Both the position numbers and the translations under genes were made by a program. DNA of 64,000 nt from Pterobdella sp. o SKG-2022. Its lineage: Eukaryota; Annelida; Clitellata; Hirudinida; Piscicolidae. The stretch lies in the NCBI GenBank assembly GCA_964035795.1, contig OZ038320.1:8144671-8208670 (forward strand), in the 5' to 3' direction. Positions within the stretch are counted from its first letter, which is position 1. Each line of letters starts with the position of its first letter. This document shows positions 59,812 through 64,000 of this stretch, one piece after another. The notes under the pieces were generated by a model. The model saw nothing but the letters and a program-made list of their open reading frames with translations, was not told the origin of the DNA and searched no databases.

Positions 59812-62800
59812 TCATTTTGGTTTGAACAACTGTTGATAAATATCGTCACATTGCGACACTCTTATAGCATCATTTTTCATTCGTTCAACGTCATTTTTTT
59901 TCGCCATTTTTCTGTTTTCTGCGCAACACATCGAAGATTCTACATCTTTTAGGGTGAAGAGGAGTTTTTCGTAATGGTTTGGTTCACTAGTTTTAAAATT
60001 ATGGTCTGATGTGTCGTGATTTTTTTCCTTGTCACTTTTGCCACCAAAGTTATTTGCAATGTTATGTAAACTCGAAAAAGAGCATTCTTTATATTCTTCA
60101 TGTTCATTGTTGGTTTTTTCAATTTTTTCATTCTCTTCATACTTTTTACTTCTGCTAATTTTCACCTCATCATCTCCACCATTACTATTTTTATCAGAGT
60201 TTTTTTCTCCATTAATCAAACAGTTACAAAGATCATAAAGATCTTCATCGACATCACAATCATCATAAGAATTTTTGCTTTTCTTCTCAAACACGCATCT
60301 TCTGTTGCAGCTTTCCTCTTCATCATCACCCATGTACTCGCCACTCATTGAGTGATTTCTATCATCATCATCTTCATTCTGAGACATCTGATCATCTAAC
60401 GTACGGCATCCATTTTTGTCGGAGAGTGTTAGTTGTATATTTGAGTAGGAACCTTGTTTGAAGGCTTTGTTAACACTTTGATGAAATTTTGAGTTACATC
60501 TTATCGATGGTGTTTTTCTTTTTCGTTTTTTTTTTATTAGTTTATGTCGTTTTTTAGAAGTTTTATTTGTACTTGAAAAGCTAAAACTATTTTTTGATTT
60601 CCGTGGTTTAGAACTTTTCTTTGTATGAACTGCGGCAGAAGTAATGTTTGTTTTCGACGGAACCCTGTGACATCTGGACGTTGAAGATGGAAATAAAGGC
60701 GAGCAAATTAAAAGAGGGAAGGACTTGGGCGATATTAAATCATCGTTTTTGCAACTTTTGAATACATGTTTTTTGTTAATAAGGGCATTAGAAAATTTGT
60801 TTTTTGAAGAAAAAGAGCAGTTTTTTCTAGTATTATTAAGGGCCATATGGCTTGATTTATCAAAATTTGCGCATGTAAGTATGTTTCTTTTTGGAGAATT
60901 GTTGTTTATGTCATTTTGTTTGAGTATAACGATCATGTTTGTATTTGTTTTGCTTAATCTTTCTCCCAGATGAGTTTTATTCTTCTTTATTTCAATACAA
61001 TTCTCACATATTTCATTTTTAAATTTTTTTTCATTGTTCGTTTCCCCAATCATTTTTTCAATTTTTTCATCTTTACTATGATCACAACTTGGATTTATTC
61101 CTCCGTTATCAATCAAAAATTCAATATCATTTAAGTTCATGTCAGTTGTTTTTGATTTTTCAATATTTCCTCCTGCAGGGTCAATACTATTTCTTTCTTT
61201 ATTGTTATTTAGTGCACCACATGGGTCTACATCTTTTACACATAAATTCGGACTCTGTAGCATGTTTTCAAGATTATGATTCGCCTGCAATAAAACTTCT
61301 GCCATAATACTTTTGTTTTTTATTGTGTTTTCACTGATGTAGTTTTCATGATTGATTGTATCATTTTCATTATTAACTTGATCATTATTATTAACGACTC
61401 CATTGGTTAGATTATTAATTTTATTTGGTTTTTTTTTGCTGGCATTAGCGTCTTGATCCTTGTTTAGTGTCTCTTGTCTCAAACAACAATATCTCAATCC
61501 ATTTTTACCCATTCGTGGGTACCTCCTCCAATGAACGTTTTTCTTTCTGTTGCTGATGTTAAAGCTATTTTCGATGTGGTTAGAATTTCTAAAACTCATA
61601 TAATGCTTTTTAAAGTCATCGATCATGCGGTATTTGTTAATTTTGAAGAAATTTTCATATTCTTTCGTATTTTTAATTTTGTATTCAAAAGCGTTATAAG
61701 AATAATATTCTTCGGAGTCAACGAAGCAATGATTGATAGAAGGAAGGTGGTGTGAGTTGACCATACTACATGCTTCCGTGTTATTTATGTTTTTAACCGA
61801 ATCGAAATAGCTTGTTTCGCTACTAATCATCATATGATTAAGAAGCAATTCACCATAGAGGGGACTTTTGCTTTTCTTTTTCAGAATTTCATTAGTTCTG
61901 ATTGGTCCATTGTTTTTGTAATCAAGTTCTAGGTTTTTTGTCTTTATGTAAATATTGTCATATATGTTTTCTACATTCTGATCAAGATAAGCTTTACATG
62001 ATGTATCACCGCAAGTAGATGGATTATCAAAATTTTTATATGAATCTTTTTTCTCAACAATATTACTTTCAAAATTTTCTTCACTCCCATCGGCGACACT
62101 GAAGAATGTTTTTTCATTGGAAATTTTGGTATTTCTATCAAAACTCGTGTATGCTTGCATGTCATTAGAGAGCTGACAAGGCAGTGAACATGGTTTGAGG
62201 CTAGTTTGTATACATGGAAAAATTTTTGAATCGATTCTTTTATTTGATGTTATCAAACTTTCATTTGTGATTCCATTATCGCAACACATGACGGAGATAT
62301 GAGAAGTTGTGATGCTGTTCGGTGGTATCTTTTTGAACGTCGTTAAAGTGCTATTATTTTTGTTGCTTTTGGAATATGTAGAAGGGTTTAGAGAATAAGG
62401 ATAAGGATTAAAACTTGCCAATATTTCATTTTTGCCGAGAAAACCATTTTTTTCACCGAATGAATTGATATCGAGCTCACTATTATAAATCTCAAATAGT
62501 TCTCTTGGTGCTTCGTATATAGCAGTCGAAATATGGTTTTTGGGAACAGTTGTTTTGTCTTTATTGGAGACTAGTGAGTTGATTTGACATTCCTTTGAAA
62601 TAATTGGGCGTTGAATTTGTTGGTAATAAGATTCTTGCTCATTTGCTTTGAAATTGTCGTTCATTTGTGCCACATGGCGGAAGTTTGTGTAGTAAGAAAC
62701 ATATTCCGGTATAAGTTTTGTCTTTTTACTTATTTCTTTGTGCTCAGTTTGAGAGAATATCATGACATTATTCTCATCACAGTTGCTCGTGTCGGCTCCA

Positions 62801-64000
62801 TGTATAGCATGGTTTTTACTACAAAACTCGATATTGTTCGTGTTTGAAAGGTTTTGTGGTTTTTTAGAAAAAATATCAAAAATTTTTCTATAAAAGTTGC
62901 TTGAGATCGGTTGGGTTAATCCAAAATTTTTGATTCTACCATGATTGTTTTTAAAGACTTTTTTCTTGTCTATGGGGACTTTTTCATGCGCACAAGATAA
63001 CTTATCTTTGAAAGGAATGTAACATTGAGCTTCATCAAGGCGTGAAATGCAATTACTAGAAACCGTATCTGAAATGTGGAAAATTTTGTTATTTTTGCAT
63101 TTTTTCAATGGTTTGTTAGAAAGCAAATTGTTTTTAATTTTGTGTTTATCGAGGAACGATGATATTTTTGTTCCCTTTGTGAAATTTCCATTCGTAGTTA
63201 TTCCTTTTTCGGAAATCCTCCTGTATTCTTTAACAGCTTCCTCTATTCTGAAGTTGTTCTGAGTGAGATTATTTTTTTTTCCCTTTTCAGCTTTTCCAAA
63301 AGTTTTTCCAAATTTATTTGCACAGAAAGTTTTATTCAAAAAACTTTCGCAAGTTTTTTTTTTGAGTTTAAAATCATTCATTACGCCCTGTTTTGCATTG
63401 CATGCAATCAAATTATTTGCTTTTTTACCCTCAAAACCATCGGTTATTTTATCAAAGTTGTTCAAAGGGCTTTTACAGTTTTCATCGTTTTCAATTCTTC
63501 TATAATCGTGTTTTTTTACAAAATGTTCATAACTTTTTTTATACCGGGAGTCTTCTTTTGTATGATCCTTTTCATCCTCGTGGCTACCACTCTGATTCGT
63601 GTAATTGGAATTTATCACGTATTTTTGGTTGTAAAAAGAAGAGTTTGTGCTTAAAGACATTTTCAAAAGTTGTCTATGCGGCAAACAGACACTAGCTTTC
63701 CTCGGTAAAATATTGTATATTTTCGAAGTATCAGCTAAAACTTTGTTTGGTTCTATATGATTAGAAGAACCTTTTATTCGAAGATTTTGAAAATTATTTA
63801 AACAATTATGCTGTAATTCTGAGCAATTGTCCTTATCGAATGATGTTTTTTGGTTTTTATCAATGTTGCCTTCCTTTGAAATGTGCCCTCTTGTTTGCAA
63901 ATGATGGCATTTCGCATCTTCAGGGTCATGAAATCTATGAGACTCATTTACTTTTAAATAACCGATCCTCTTCGGGATTTTGTTCAGTATTTTAGAATAT
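59812..64000 (-). CDS. Partial Asn/Lys-rich disordered protein, unrecognised
   Basis: One uninterrupted minus-strand frame of about 1,396 codons, from the window edge to a stop at 59812, so the 5' part is missing. No ATG should be forced at 63900 (the codon there is TTG); the frame stays open to 64000 and begins with NKIPKRIGYLKVNESHRFHD. Composition is dominated by Asn, Lys, Ser, Glu and Ile, with no membrane segment or known domain. Toward the C-terminus there is a very basic stretch (KKRHKLIKKKRKRKTPS, a likely nuclear localisation signal or polybasic region), followed by acidic patches (QNEDDDDRN, DDEEESC) and scattered Cys. It is probably a large final exon. Its layout (long disordered last exon, basic plus acidic end) resembles the tail of the tetraspanin gene 12 kb away, but no sequence homology is visible to me. 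Confidence 0.75.
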   Translation of the reverse strand, partial: YSKILNKIPKRIGYLKVNESHRFHDPEDAKCHHLQTRGHISKEGNIDKNQKTSFDKDNCSELQHNCLNNFQNLRIKGSSNHIEPNKVLADTSKIYNILPRKASVCLPHRQLLKMSLSTNSSFYNQKYVINSNYTNQSGSHEDEKDHTKEDSRYKKSYEHFVKKHDYRRIENDENCKSPLNNFDKITDGFEGKKANNLIACNAKQGVMNDFKLKKKTCESFLNKTFCANKFGKTFGKAEKGKKNNLTQNNFRIEEAVKEYRRISEKGITTNGNFTKGTKISSFLDKHKIKNNLLSNKPLKKCKNNKIFHISDTVSSNCISRLDEAQCYIPFKDKLSCAHEKVPIDKKKVFKNNHGRIKNFGLTQPISSNFYRKIFDIFSKKPQNLSNTNNIEFCSKNHAIHGADTSNCDENNVMIFSQTEHKEISKKTKLIPEYVSYYTNFRHVAQMNDNFKANEQESYYQQIQRPIISKECQINSLVSNKDKTTVPKNHISTAIYEAPRELFEIYNSELDINSFGEKNGFLGKNEILASFNPYPYSLNPSTYSKSNKNNSTLTTFKKIPPNSITTSHISVMCCDNGITNESLITSNKRIDSKIFPCIQTSLKPCSLPCQLSNDMQAYTSFDRNTKISNEKTFFSVADGSEENFESNIVEKKDSYKNFDNPSTCGDTSCKAYLDQNVENIYDNIYIKTKNLELDYKNNGPIRTNEILKKKSKSPLYGELLLNHMMISSETSYFDSVKNINNTEACSMVNSHHLPSINHCFVDSEEYYSYNAFEYKIKNTKEYENFFKINKYRMIDDFKKHYMSFRNSNHIENSFNISNRKKNVHWRRYPRMGKNGLRYCCLRQETLNKDQDANASKKKPNKINNLTNGVVNNNDQVNNENDTINHENYISENTIKNKSIMAEVLLQANHNLENMLQSPNLCVKDVDPCGALNNNKERNSIDPAGGNIEKSKTTDMNLNDIEFLIDNGGINPSCDHSKDEKIEKMIGETNNEKKFKNEICENCIEIKKNKTHLGERLSKTNTNMIVILKQNDINNNSPKRNILTCANFDKSSHMALNNTRKNCSFSSKNKFSNALINKKHVFKSCKNDDLISPKSFPLLICSPLFPSSTSRCHRVPSKTNITSAAVHTKKSSKPRKSKNSFSFSSTNKTSKKRHKLIKKKRKRKTPSIRCNSKFHQSVNKAFKQGSYSNIQLTLSDKNGCRTLDDQMSQNEDDDDRNHSMSGEYMGDDEEESCNRRCVFEKKSKNSYDDCDVDEDLYDLCNCLINGEKNSDKNSNGGDDEVKISRSKKYEENEKIEKTNNEHEEYKECSFSSLHNIANNFGGKSDKEKNHDTSDHNFKTSEPNHYEKLLFTLKDVESSMCCAENRKMAKKNDVERMKNDAIRVSQCDDIYQQLFKPK

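Overview
The window is a 64-kb piece of an AT-rich animal nuclear genome. Coding exons are split by short GT-AG introns, there are non-LTR retrotransposons of two families, long microsatellites and a 200-base assembly gap. The gene content (a peripherin-type tetraspanin and a PDZ-PX-FERM sorting nexin) is metazoan. The proteins are divergent from vertebrate ones, which suggests a fast-evolving invertebrate; I cannot name the phylum or species from sequence alone.

Layout. About 1-35,700 is gene-poor: AT-rich sequence with no convincing gene, a 3' scrap of a LINE (11.0-11.3 kb), the gap (13,023-13,222), a 1.48-kb (TTAC)n array (13.8-15.3 kb), a 3.1-kb broken AP-endonuclease/reverse-transcriptase LINE (16.2-19.3 kb) and a decayed R4/Dong-like LINE end (33.7-34.3 kb). 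About 35,700-64,000 is gene-dense, with four genes reconstructed by joining exons with consistent phase: (1) minus strand, 48,225-35,719, a seven-exon peripherin-2/ROM1-like tetraspanin whose last exon adds an enormous low-complexity cytoplasmic tail (predicted total 3,319 aa, about 3,010 aa after TM4); (2) plus strand, 48,939-51,021, a four-exon gene for an unrecognised 481-aa protein, divergent from gene 1 and possibly sharing a promoter; (3) plus strand, 51,729-59,041, a twelve-exon SNX27 orthologue (predicted 649 aa), whose last intron carries a (TTA)n array and an antisense R4/Dong-like LINE; (4) minus strand, 64,000-59,812, a partial gene for an Asn/Lys-rich disordered protein, open at the window edge.

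The most unusual object is the giant-tailed tetraspanin. Its four membrane segments and six of the seven large-loop cysteines of peripherin are present. The cysteine that links vertebrate peripherin oligomers is missing, and the tail holds FG-containing Asn/Gln-rich repeats, about 85 units of a 12-residue L-T-P-x-Q-Q-Q-Q repeat, and Cys clusters. SNX27 links PDZ-ligand cargo to retromer on endosomes; there is no direct evidence that it and the tetraspanin work together, only that they are neighbours. Other items worth checking are a near-perfect 141-bp palindrome at 59.3 kb, a fold-back MITE-like element in SNX27 intron 3, and the insertion of the Dong-like element at a (TAA)n tract, which is the known target of that clade.
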